The translations under genes and the position numbers were made by a program. This document shows positions 1 to 7,774 of a stretch of 64,000 bases of DNA, piece by piece; the stretch's first letter is position 1; every line of letters begins with the position of its first letter. The notes beneath the pieces were generated by a model. It worked only from the letters and a program-made list of their open reading frames with translations. It searched no databases and was not told where the DNA came from. Source of the DNA: Pedosphaera sp. (GTDB lineage: Bacteria; Verrucomicrobiota; Verrucomicrobiia; Limisphaerales; AAA164-E04); contig NZFL01000013.1 of assembly GCA_002690655.1 (NCBI GenBank), positions 56,203 through 120,202 on the forward strand, written 5' to 3'.

Positions 1-2
1 CA

Positions 3-752
3 GTGCCACTTCCACTGGCCATTTTAATTGTAGTCACCTTGAGTCTTCTGATTGGCCTTGTTCATGGAGTGTTGATTACCAAATTGAAACTTCAACCGTT
101 TGTGGTTACACTTTGCGGGCTCTTGATGTATCGAGGAATCACGCGCGGATTCACCGGAGATCAAACGCAGGGTTTTGGTAAATTTTTCAGTGAACTTCGC
201 TGGATAGGTGTTGGCAAGATTGCTGTTCCTGGGGTTCCGATTGACACGTTCGGGATTCCTGTTCCTTTTTTCCTCTTGTTGATGGTTGCCATTCTCGCCT
301 CTATTTTCCTGAATCGAACCATCTACGGCAGATACCTTCTTGCCCTTGGGTGTAACGAGCAGGCTGCGCGCTACAGCGGGATCAATACCGACCGCATGAT
401 CATTCTTGCCTATATCATTTGTGCTGCCATGGCTGGGTTGGGAGGTGTTCTTTTTATTCTGGATGGAAATTCTGCCCAGCCGGTAGTCCTTGGGAATTTT
501 TACGAACTGTATGCCATCGCTGCGGCTGTCCTGGGGGGGTGCAGTTTGCGAGGGGGACAGGGGACCATCATTGGTGTAGTCATCGGTACCGCCTTGATGC
601 AGGTACTGCGCAACATGATCACCTTGGTGGACTGGATACCCACGCACATTGAATACGCAGTGATTGGAGCCGTTATCCTGGCAGGTGTGGTTGCTGACGA
701 GGTTGTGAAGCGTATTTCTGCTTCACGTAGAGCAGCGGCCAGTCGATTGTAG
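3..752 (+). CDS. Sugar ABC transporter permease, RbsC type (5' truncated by window edge)
   Basis: This is an inner-membrane permease of the ribose/xylose/galactose ABC importer family (BPD_transp_2). It would form the sugar channel with an ATPase and a periplasmic binding protein encoded upstream, outside the window. About 249 residues are visible against about 320 in the family, so the N-terminal membrane helices lie before base 1. The first codon shown, GTG at base 3, is probably internal. Hydrophobic segments alternate with the family's typical cytoplasmic loop around GCNEQAARYSGI (about residue 117), the EAA-like region that contacts the ATPase, followed by the conserved glycine-rich stretch LGGCSLRGGQGT. 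The C-terminus is short and basic. Family assignment is firm, but the transported sugar cannot be told from the sequence. Confidence 0.9.
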   Translation: MPLPLAILIVVTLSLLIGLVHGVLITKLKLQPFVVTLCGLLMYRGITRGFTGDQTQGFGKFFSELRWIGVGKIAVPGVPIDTFGIPVPFFLLLMVAILASIFLNRTIYGRYLLALGCNEQAARYSGINTDRMIILAYIICAAMAGLGGVLFILDGNSAQPVVLGNFYELYAIAAAVLGGCSLRGGQGTIIGVVIGTALMQVLRNMITLVDWIPTHIEYAVIGAVILAGVVADEVVKRISASRRAAASRL

Positions 753-852
753 GTGAATTCAATACTCTCCGGAAGACGATCGCTTTTGCAGGTGATTGTA
801 TGAGTTGCTGTCTTTTTTTGATCCAGCCGGAGAGAGCCTCCTTATTTGCATT

Positions 853-1060
853 TCATGCCATGACTTGCTTGATGTCTCCTTCATGTGCACTGGTCAATCG
901 CCGGTCGAGCCCATTGTGGTTTAAAGTGAGGCGCTCATGATAGAGACTTATTAAGTGCAGCATGCTCGCATTGAAATCATAAACCGTGATTGCTTCGACC
1001 GCCGATTTGAAACCAAACACAGCACTCAGCCTAAAGCTGTAACCTTCTCTTACGCTCGAT
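853..1060 (-). pseudogene. Remnant of the C-terminus of a DUF1501 protein
   Basis: The minus strand encodes a stretch that reads like the last ~70 residues of DUF1501 (sulfatase-fold) proteins of Planctomycetota and Verrucomicrobiota. It holds a degraded EFGFK-like segment, then VYDFNASMLHL, HERLTLNHNGLDRRLT and a final KQVMA before the stop. DUF1501 proteins are normally 400-500 residues, so more than 80 percent is missing. The open frame extends to base 1131, but that upstream part is not DUF1501-like. The usual DVHG near the end is replaced by SAHEG. With the PSCyt1 remnant at 1336-1512 this looks like the collapsed remains of a PSCyt1/DUF1549-DUF1501 gene pair, a common PVC arrangement. 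The family match is my recognition of the conserved tail and is fairly strong; loss of function is inferred from the truncation. Confidence 0.7.
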
Positions 1061-1133
1061 CCGGTGAGAAAACTTTTGAAACTTTCATGGTTGTCCTCAC
1101 GCCCGTTCCCTCTTCCTTGCAGTCCAGGCAAGC

Positions 1134-1310
1134 TTACGGTTCGATTCGCTTCATCCCATGACGTTCAGCTAATGCTTGCGCCCAGCGCTCACCCAATTGT
1201 GGGGACTTGATAAACTGCCCCTCCATGCCTACATATGCGGATTGTGAATTCCAGGTATGAACATCCTTAAATCCCTCAATCCCTCTAGGTGGGCGGTATT
1301 CTCCAGGAAG
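1134..1310 (-). pseudogene. Unidentified protein C-terminus fragment between two remnants
   Basis: On the minus strand a frame free of stops runs from about 1310 to a TAA at 1134. It encodes about 58 residues with protein-like composition, including PGEYRPPRGIEGF, NSQSAYVGMEGQFI and GERWAQALAERHG. No start codon or Shine-Dalgarno site precedes it, and an in-frame TGA lies just upstream. It sits between the PSCyt1 remnant and the DUF1501 remnant on the same strand but in a different frame from each. I do not recognise the family. It is most likely another piece of a decayed gene. Confidence 0.4.
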
Positions 1311-1335
1311 TCATGCACTCATTGGGGGGTCTGGA

Positions 1336-1512
1336 TTAAATTAAGTCTAACAAATAACTCTTCAACGGGTTACCCGGAGAGATGCTTGAGACACCTGAAC
1401 TGCCACCCTTTATCAAGACAGCTCGTCGATCGATTCGGAGGTCCGATTTCTGTTTGCTTGGTCCACGGTATTCGAGGCAAAGTGCATCAAAATCGGGTTT
1501 GATACCCCTCGC
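1336..1512 (-). pseudogene. Remnant of a Planctomycete-type cytochrome c domain (PSCyt1)
   Basis: The minus strand reads through a recognisable PSCyt1 core: KPDFDALCLEYRGPSKQKS, then LRIDRRAVLIKGG, then PGNPLKSYLLDLI followed by a stop at 1336. Intact members have a haem-binding CxxCH at the first position, then GPxKQKSxLRLD and PGxPxxSxL. Here the haem motif has decayed to CLEYRG, so haem could not be attached. No signal peptide, start codon or downstream DUF1549/DUF1553 region is present. Intact PSCyt1 domains with good CxxCH motifs occur elsewhere in this window (41103-42383), which gives a direct comparison. This is a clear relic of a larger gene, most of which has been deleted. Confidence 0.75.
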
Positions 1513-1752
1513 TTATTCGATAGCCGTAAGGTTGGCATTGGATACCCCACTGCACCTGATAAAAGACAGACCTGCCATCTCCAAACCTGCACAGGCCTTT
1601 AGAGGCTTAAGTGAAAGTTAAATACGTCACTTTACCTTGAATCGTGCTTGTTTATGCTTTTTCTGCTCATACTTATTTCCATTTCGAAGCATTATTGGCA
1701 ACAAGCAATATTGCAATCAGCCAATGACCAAGTATGCTTGAACTCATAACAA

Positions 1753-2616
1753 TTGATTATTAGCGCAGTGGAGACTTCAGACACAAAAAAAATCGAGGCA
1801 GGTAAAAAGATACCCAAATCAGGAGCCCTCGTTGATACACAAAACCAAAAAGACGAAAGGTGCATACCTATCGATAAGGTAGGGGTTCGTGGATTGCGAT
1901 TTCCTATTCAGGTGCGTGATCGGGCCCGCCATCACCAGGATACCATTGCCTCAGTGGGTATGTATGTGGACCTGCCACATGAATTTAAAGGCACCCACAT
2001 GAGTCGGTTTGTAGAGGTGCTCAGTTCACATGGAAATCTCGTCCATGTGGAGATCATACCCCAGATATTGCAGGAAATGCAGTCCAAATTACATGCCAAG
2101 AATGCTCATCTGGAAATGGAGTTTCCTTATTTTCTTGAGAAAACTGCACCCGTCACTCGAAAGAAAAGTCTGATGGATTACACCGTTTCGTTTGATGCAT
2201 CAGCTGACGGAGATGATTTGGATTTCGTTTTAAAAGTAGTGGTTCCGGTCACAACACTATGCCCGTGTTCCAAGGCCATCAGTCGATACGGCGCGCACAA
2301 TCAGCGTGGTGAGGTAACCGTGGCAGTTCGATTTAATGACATTGTCTGGATCGAGGATCTTATTGAACAGGTGGAATCTTCGGCCAGTAGTGAGTTGTAC
2401 GCTCTCCTCAAAAGGCCCGATGAAAAAGCTGTTACTGAAGCTGCCTACGAGAACCCTGTTTTTGTCGAAGACCTGGTGCGCAATGTCGTGATGCGCCTCA
2501 AAGCGATGCCTCAAGTGACATGGTATCGTGTGGAAGCGGAAAATTTTGAAAGCATTCACAATCACAATGCATATGCCAGCATTGAAGCTCATTCGGATTC
2601 AATGGATTTTGTATAG
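1753..2616 (+). CDS. folE2: GTP cyclohydrolase I type IB (FolE2)
   Basis: The enzyme converts GTP to 7,8-dihydroneopterin triphosphate, the first step towards tetrahydrofolate and the queuosine precursor. It belongs to the metal-flexible FolE2 family (COG1469). Family landmarks are RGLRFPIQVRDR near residue 46, the metal-binding cysteine in TTLCPCSKAIS (Cys170 counting from the TTG), the histidine in GAHNQRG (His182) and a C-terminal HNHNAYASIE. Length (287) is slightly above the usual 260-280. The start is uncertain: TTG at 1753 and GTG at 1768 are both possible, and neither has a strong ribosome-binding site. The gene stands alone, next to decayed genes upstream and convergent with the gene downstream. 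FolE2 is often made under zinc shortage in other bacteria, but no Zur-like site was recognised here. Confidence 0.95.
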   Translation: MIISAVETSDTKKIEAGKKIPKSGALVDTQNQKDERCIPIDKVGVRGLRFPIQVRDRARHHQDTIASVGMYVDLPHEFKGTHMSRFVEVLSSHGNLVHVEIIPQILQEMQSKLHAKNAHLEMEFPYFLEKTAPVTRKKSLMDYTVSFDASADGDDLDFVLKVVVPVTTLCPCSKAISRYGAHNQRGEVTVAVRFNDIVWIEDLIEQVESSASSELYALLKRPDEKAVTEAAYENPVFVEDLVRNVVMRLKAMPQVTWYRVEAENFESIHNHNAYASIEAHSDSMDFV

Positions 2617-2623
2617 ACTGCGA

Positions 2624-3781
2624 CTACCGAACGCTAAAATTGCGGTCCGTGGATTTTGAATAAACCCGTCGCTGAACATCATCAAAAACATCGACTTCAA
2701 AGGACTTACCGATGTTGTTTCCAGCTAAATCTTCAAGTATCATTTGGACACGAGCGGTGTAGTCGCCTTTCTTCCAATGGCTATCGGGTTTGAAATGCAA
2801 TTCAGTTTCGTTTGATTCAAGTCGTTTTGATCCATTAATCCAATCGCCCTCCGAGGAGAAAATCTCTATCAGTCGTTGAGCAAGCGCAAAGTCCAGTGAT
2901 TCTCCGAACTTGATCACCAGTGCATCGCAGGTGTCTGGTTTTGGTGCAATGATTTTCCATTTGATTGGATCAATTGCTTGTCTGTCTGGCTGTATCACAT
3001 GAAAACTTTTTTCCATTGCGCGCTTAAGCGCTATTCCGGATGCATCTTTCCAATCCTCATCGATTACCAGTCGAAATCGTTCTCCATTGACTAACGAAGG
3101 CCCTATTTCCTCCAGTGGTTTAACGCCGCGCTTGATGCGTCCCGGATCAATGAAAAGAGTCAGCCTCATCATCGCGTCGTCCCACAATTCCTCTTCAAGT
3201 TCAAGAAAGGGAAGCTCCACCTCCTGATCCAACTCGTTATAAAGGTGGATATGGTCATAGACATACCCCCCGCTCATGGGATTCGAGAAAGTAAGATAGA
3301 ATTTGAGTAAGTTTTCTGGAAGGTAATCTGCGGTTGGGTAAACTTGCGTGATCTCAGTGTTCGGGGCTTTTTTTTCCTGCCCGGGAATCCATGTTGAATG
3401 GATCTTCCTCTCATACAGATTATCAGACTCCGTATGAGATTCGGGGAGTTGAAATTCTGCACGATAAGTGACTCGGTTTGAAAAAGGGAACCTCGGGGTG
3501 AAAGTTATGGCTGCCCCGGACAGTTCACAGGAGCCAAGAACGGGTGGAGGCTTTTCATTGGATAGAAAGGCATCGGTGACCACATAGACCTTCAGGTAGG
3601 ATTTCCACCCTTTTGCGAAGGTGGAACCTGGATGACTCAATCCATCAATCTCGCTTGCGATGACTCGAGCTGGGGCAGATGCTCCCTCTGGTTGGATCCA
3701 TTGGATTTCTACAGCTGATAAAGTGTGAGTGCAGAATACCGTCAGCAGGGTCACGAAGGGTTTGTAATGCTTTGCGTTCAT
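2624..3781 (-). CDS. Exported protein with SbsA-type Ig-like domain, function unknown
   Basis: A 385-residue protein with a signal peptide (MNAKHYK, a hydrophobic core, then LSAVE). The body is rich in beta-strand-like sequence. The C-terminal ~90 residues resemble bacterial Ig-like domains of the SbsA type, with the typical ending LEDLAGNNIG near residue 360. It is predicted to act in the periplasm or on the cell surface; no catalytic motif was seen. The open frame extends ten codons further upstream to 3811, but those codons lie inside a transcription terminator hairpin, so ATG at 3781 is the better start. It follows another exported-protein gene on the same strand but is separated from it by that terminator, so it is probably transcribed on its own or by read-through. 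Confidence 0.6.
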   Translation of the reverse strand: MNAKHYKPFVTLLTVFCTHTLSAVEIQWIQPEGASAPARVIASEIDGLSHPGSTFAKGWKSYLKVYVVTDAFLSNEKPPPVLGSCELSGAAITFTPRFPFSNRVTYRAEFQLPESHTESDNLYERKIHSTWIPGQEKKAPNTEITQVYPTADYLPENLLKFYLTFSNPMSGGYVYDHIHLYNELDQEVELPFLELEEELWDDAMMRLTLFIDPGRIKRGVKPLEEIGPSLVNGERFRLVIDEDWKDASGIALKRAMEKSFHVIQPDRQAIDPIKWKIIAPKPDTCDALVIKFGESLDFALAQRLIEIFSSEGDWINGSKRLESNETELHFKPDSHWKKGDYTARVQMILEDLAGNNIGKSFEVDVFDDVQRRVYSKSTDRNFSVR

Positions 3782-3785
3782 GTCA

Positions 3786-3823
3786 TCAAAAAAACAACGG
3801 CGACCCCGCACAAGGCCGCCGTT
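3786..3823 (-). terminator. Rho-independent terminator of the gene at 3853-4971
   Basis: On the plus strand AACGGCGACC (3796-3805) pairs with GGCCGCCGTT (3814-3823) with one mismatch and an 8-base loop. Seven A residues at 3788-3794 give a T-tract on the minus strand just after the hairpin. It terminates minus-strand transcription and ends immediately before ATG 3781 of the next gene. Confidence 0.85.
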
Positions 3824-3852
3824 GACTGGAACCTCTCCTAAGCCCTTATTTC

Positions 3853-4971
3853 TCAGGGGAGAGGGCGGGACACCAGGTCCAGAGACCCATTATCCGCACG
3901 CACCAACAAAATAGCATGTTGATCATCGAGCTGGTCTAGTTGCACGACTCCTTTCCAGGAATTGATTGTTTCATAAGGAAGCCCCGCAGATTGCCCCCCT
4001 TCAACCCGCTTTTCTATTTTGTCAAACGACTCAATACTTTGCGCGTTGATTTTCATGATGCCACGACTGCTGTTAGCCATGAGTAGAAAAACATTGTCCT
4101 CCTTGTTGTAAACAATCATATCCAGTGGTCGATTTCGATTGCCTAATTCTGCGATTGTCTTACCAATAATTTGAGCATCGGGTTCTATTGATTTCAATGG
4201 GATTTGAACCAGAGGCGTGCAGGTGTATGCGGCTAGTAAATGAGGTTCAGTTCCGATATTGATTGGAACAAAAGTCCTTACAGGTGATTTGGTTTCAAAC
4301 CTTCCGTGGGCGCCGTGATAAATTTCAACTCTGGTGCCCTTCTCAACAGATTTGAAAGGGAAGGGGATCCCCCTCAATGTTGAAGCGAATTCCTCATTTG
4401 AAAGCCCGGCTATCAAAACACGGTCATCGAGAAAAGCAATGTCCGTGATGGATTCCAGTCTCTTATTGCTGCTCCTTCGCCCTTGCCCCACTAATTTGTC
4501 CTCCGGGGCATCAGGAAGGATTGCTGTGGAATTTTCGACATGATTGAAATCGAGCACGATCAATTTGTCCTTGTCTTCAACCCTGACAATGACAGGGATA
4601 GCAGATGGTCCCCGGCCTCTGCTGACGGAAAGATAGGTGTGCTTGCTAATCGGATTGACCGCAATATCCTTGATCAGGATCTCATCGGCTGTGGTCCCCA
4701 GCATTCCCGCAATCTTGGTATTGATGGCCTCCAGCTTTACCGGAGATGCCTTTGATGCCTCCGTATCACCGGTTGCGATTGCGTGAATGGATGCTGATTT
4801 TGCATCCGCAATGAAAAGGATGCCCTCAGGTCCAAATGAAATACTTCCAGCTGAACGAAGTGCTGGTTTGCCCTTAGTCATCCCGTCCCTCCATGAGGAA
4901 CCCGTCATTTCACTGGAAGTCAGGCCCATGAGGAGGCCAAGTAAAAGTGCCAATACTTTTTGTGTATTCAT
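3853..4971 (-). CDS. Exported propeller-like protein of unknown function
   Basis: A 372-residue protein with an N-terminal signal peptide (MNTQKVLALLLGLLMG). A segment follows that reads GSISFGPEGILFIADAKSASI, typical of the first blade of NHL/SMP-30-like beta-propellers. Later stretches (DIAFLDDRVLIAGLSN, DMIVYNKEDNVFLLMAN) repeat the same pattern of a hydrophobic strand followed by a turn. No catalytic motif, lipobox or membrane helix was recognised. The open frame reaches 5019, but that extension runs into the terminator of the upstream gene, so Met at 4971 is chosen. The gene is bounded by terminators on both sides and so forms a single-gene transcription unit. The propeller fold is inferred from periodicity only. 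Confidence 0.6.
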   Translation of the reverse strand: MNTQKVLALLLGLLMGLTSSEMTGSSWRDGMTKGKPALRSAGSISFGPEGILFIADAKSASIHAIATGDTEASKASPVKLEAINTKIAGMLGTTADEILIKDIAVNPISKHTYLSVSRGRGPSAIPVIVRVEDKDKLIVLDFNHVENSTAILPDAPEDKLVGQGRRSSNKRLESITDIAFLDDRVLIAGLSNEEFASTLRGIPFPFKSVEKGTRVEIYHGAHGRFETKSPVRTFVPINIGTEPHLLAAYTCTPLVQIPLKSIEPDAQIIGKTIAELGNRNRPLDMIVYNKEDNVFLLMANSSRGIMKINAQSIESFDKIEKRVEGGQSAGLPYETINSWKGVVQLDQLDDQHAILLVRADNGSLDLVSRPLP

Positions 4972-5016
4972 GAACTTGTGACTGGTAATGATGTTTAACA
5001 GCTGTGGTGAGTCATT

Positions 5017-5059
5017 CAAAAAAAAAGCGGACCGAAGTCGTGTTTTTCTGTCCGCTTTT
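5017..5059 (-). terminator. Rho-independent terminator of the prepilin gene
   Basis: AAAAGCGGAC (5023-5032) and GTCCGCTTTT (5050-5059) form a perfect 10-bp stem. The A-run at 5018-5026 becomes the U-tract for minus-strand transcripts. It lies 39 bases beyond the stop codon of the prepilin gene at 5098. Confidence 0.88.
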
Positions 5060-5097
5060 GAGATTATGAAATGTTTATTGCGAAATCCACATTAGGA

Positions 5098-5970
5098 TTA
5101 TCGAGCGTTTGGAAGTGGTTCATAATTTGAGTATTTGTATCGTGTATGAACCCATACAAAATCAGGATTGTCGGGATTACCACCATTCCAGAAAAAACTG
5201 CTTTCTCCATTTGAGGAGTTTGTAGCTGCTTTTACAGTGGCTGGATCTCTCCATGAACGAGTTTCGGAATGACCGTCGGCAAATCCTATGCTGCTGTTGT
5301 TACCATGAAATATAGCGAAGGGATCTACCCAGCCAAGTGAAGGTTGCACATTAATCACCCATGTGCCTCGATTAAAGTCGCGAGGGTCTGCTTCTTCGAT
5401 GAACACCATCGCTTGGGTTGGTTGGTAAACAGAAGTCATCTTTTTGTAAGGCTTTTGTATACCTCCCTGCCATCCACTTCCGTTCATGCCATTTGCTTTC
5501 GAATAACTGTCCCATGCCCACCCACTTCCGGGCTTGTTGCGCTTAGTTCTGATATCACCTGGGCAATGATAAGATCCTGGGGCTGGCACATAACTGAACA
5601 GAGGGCCATTTCGAACACCATCTTCAACCCGTTCTTGGGCTTCAGTTTTGTTCATACTACCAGAAATACCCGTAAAAGTGAAACCTCCGTTCGCACTCAG
5701 TCGTCCAGGGCCAGGCCAGAACCCACCGGCAGGATTTCCATCGGTTGAAAGCATATTGTCCTCGTTGTCATCTGCATACATGATGAATCCAAGACCAAGC
5801 TGTTTCTGATTATTCAGACAATTTGCTCCAAGGGCCTTTAGTTTAGCCTTGCTTAACGCGGGCAAAAGCATGCCCGCCAGAATGGCAATAATGGCAATAA
5901 CGACGAGTAGCTCAATCAGGGTAAATCCAGATCTACTCCTTTTGTTGGAATGGTATGTATTTAATTTCAT
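5098..5970 (-). CDS. Type II secretion-like prepilin (pseudopilin) with H-X9-DG C-terminus
   Basis: A 290-residue protein of the large PVC family of prepilin-like proteins. Residues 1-15 are a short basic leader ending in Gly, followed by [18 protein letters not shown], the class III signal cut by prepilin peptidase between Gly15 and Phe16. The mature N-terminus is then a single hydrophobic helix with the conserved Glu at position 5. The C-terminal half carries [12 protein letters not shown], the H-X9-DG motif of this family. It probably assembles into a pseudopilus in the cell envelope or stays anchored in the inner membrane. No other secretion genes are adjacent. A strong terminator follows. 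Two relatives lie at 39816-40547 and 54708-55469. Confidence 0.9.
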   Translation of the reverse strand: MKLNTYHSNKRSRSGFTLIELLVVIAIIAILAGMLLPALSKAKLKALGANCLNNQKQLGLGFIMYADDNEDNMLSTDGNPAGGFWPGPGRLSANGGFTFTGISGSMNKTEAQERVEDGVRNGPLFSYVPAPGSYHCPGDIRTKRNKPGSGWAWDSYSKANGMNGSGWQGGIQKPYKKMTSVYQPTQAMVFIEEADPRDFNRGTWVINVQPSLGWVDPFAIFHGNNSSIGFADGHSETRSWRDPATVKAATNSSNGESSFFWNGGNPDNPDFVWVHTRYKYSNYEPLPNAR

Positions 5971-6072
5971 CTTTTAAAAACAGTGCGTAAATTCTGAACG
6001 AAAAAATTTATCACTTCTTGCAAGTTTGTGAAGTAAAAAAGTTGCACGCTAACGTTAAAGGTCATCTGTTTA

Positions 6073-7614
6073 TTACGGTCTGCTGCGCTTGTTTTCCTTG
6101 ATTTGTGACAATAACCGCTCCATTTCTCGAGCCCTTTCAGGATATGCATTGGATAATTCACGTTTCTCCCCTAAATCATCACCAAGATAATAGAGTAAGC
6201 CTTTGGGGTCGTTTCCTAATTCCGTATTGGTGTTTTTATTGATTCTGGCACCCTTTGCAGGGCTGATCCACTTCCAATCACCAACCCTCAGGGATAGAGT
6301 CCTTGCCTGCTCAACGAGATGGTCGCGTCCACTTTTGCTATTTCCCAGCAGTGCATCCATTACGTTAAAACTGTCTGGTATGGCATCATGCGGGACCTCA
6401 ACATTGGCGAGATGTGCAAAGCTGGAAGGTAAATCGACCTGCGATACCAATGCACTGCTCTTGCCTGGTTTTATTTTTCCAGGCCAACGCATGATCCACG
6501 GGACACGAGTGCCTGCCTCAAATGCGCTGTATTTCCCGCCACGTAGAGGGCCGGCCGGATTATGTCTGCCGAGTTTCTCAACAGCGTCGTCTTGATATCC
6601 ATCATCAATGACAGGGCCGTTATCACTTGTGAAAAGAATGAGCGTCGAGCCAGCGATATTGAGATCATCGAGTTTTCCCATGATTTGGCCTACGCACCAA
6701 TCTGTTTGGACGATTGCGTCACCTCTTGGCCCCATCGTTGTTTTGCCGACAAATCGTGGATGGGGTACTCGCGGAACATGGATGTCATGAAGTGAGAAAA
6801 AGAGAAAGAAAGGTTTTGTCGCGTTTCTGTCTATGAATTTCAATGCCTTGGATGTGATATCATCGGCCATATCCTCATCTTTCCAATGAGCTGTTTTACC
6901 ACCCGTCATATATCCTATGCGGCTGATCCCATTGATGATGGTTCGATCGTGGCCATGGCTGGGGTGCATTTTCAGCAATTCCGGGTGCTCTTTTCCAATG
7001 GGTTCGCTGCCGACACGCTTCTTGAAATTGACCTGAATCGGGTCTTTTGGGTCCAAATTGACCACATGATGGTTTTCGACGTAAACGCATGGCACCCGAT
7101 CGCCTGTGGCGGGAATCAGGAAGGCATAGTCAAAACCGACCTCCAATGGACCGGGTTTTATTCGTCCATTCCAGTTGGGTCCACCATTGGGGCCCAGCCC
7201 CAGGTGCCACTTGCCAACTACACCCGTTTGATATCCTGATTTTTTCATGAGGTCAGGCATGGTCATTGTTTCAGGATCAATGATCAGTGCGGCATCACCT
7301 CGCGCAATACCCGTGCCTTTCTGGCGCCATGCGTATTGACCTGTCAGCATGGCAAATCTCGACGGAGTACAGGTTGCAGCTGGTGCATGTCCATCTGTGA
7401 ACATTAAGCCCTCATTGGCAAGGCGGTCGATGTTGGGCGTTTTCACCTGAGTGGCTCCGTAGCATCCCACATCTGCATACCCAAGGTCATCTGCATAAAT
7501 GATGATGATATTAGGTTTACTATGAACAGGCTGTGCTTGAGCAAGTCTTACCAAAAAAAATACGACAACCAGCAGCAGCACGGTAGATTTGAATATTCTG
7601 GATTGGGATTTCAT
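6073..7614 (-). CDS. Exported arylsulfatase (S1 family)
   Basis: A 513-residue formylglycine sulfatase with a signal peptide (MKSQSRIF, hydrophobic core, LAQAQ). The metal-binding pair is in IIYADDLGYADVG (Asp41/Asp42), and the sulfatase signature CTPSRFAMLTGQ has the Cys (Cys82) that becomes formylglycine. Conserved downstream blocks are GKWHLG, FFLFFSLHDIHVPR, FTSDNGPV and the C-terminal substrate region. It hydrolyses sulfate esters in the periplasm or outside; the substrate, probably an algal sulfated polysaccharide or oligosaccharide, is not determinable. The open frame extends to 7710, but Met at 7614 directly precedes the signal peptide. The C-X-P-S-R type needs a formylglycine-generating enzyme encoded elsewhere, since the SUMF1-like protein at 19650 lacks the catalytic cysteines. 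Confidence 0.92.
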   Translation of the reverse strand: MKSQSRIFKSTVLLLVVVFFLVRLAQAQPVHSKPNIIIIYADDLGYADVGCYGATQVKTPNIDRLANEGLMFTDGHAPAATCTPSRFAMLTGQYAWRQKGTGIARGDAALIIDPETMTMPDLMKKSGYQTGVVGKWHLGLGPNGGPNWNGRIKPGPLEVGFDYAFLIPATGDRVPCVYVENHHVVNLDPKDPIQVNFKKRVGSEPIGKEHPELLKMHPSHGHDRTIINGISRIGYMTGGKTAHWKDEDMADDITSKALKFIDRNATKPFFLFFSLHDIHVPRVPHPRFVGKTTMGPRGDAIVQTDWCVGQIMGKLDDLNIAGSTLILFTSDNGPVIDDGYQDDAVEKLGRHNPAGPLRGGKYSAFEAGTRVPWIMRWPGKIKPGKSSALVSQVDLPSSFAHLANVEVPHDAIPDSFNVMDALLGNSKSGRDHLVEQARTLSLRVGDWKWISPAKGARINKNTNTELGNDPKGLLYYLGDDLGEKRELSNAYPERAREMERLLSQIKENKRSRP

Positions 7615-7774
7615 TTTTGAATTCGACACGCAATGGGACATAGACTGTTTTTCCGGAATTCCAGAGAAATATACAAGCCAATTGAGTGTAGATTCCAAGC
7701 ATTGGATCATCAGGAACCATTTTCAACTATTCGTTTTCAAATGTTCCTGATAGTGCTAGGTTCGTCTTATCGAA

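Noticed and set aside
24..647. 207-residue open frame on the minus strand
   Set aside because: It is antisense to the ABC permease and has no family resemblance; it is a shadow of the real gene.
853..1131. Intact 92-residue small gene
   Set aside because: It opens with ATG, but only its last ~70 codons match the DUF1501 tail, and the first 24 are unrelated; decay is the simpler explanation.
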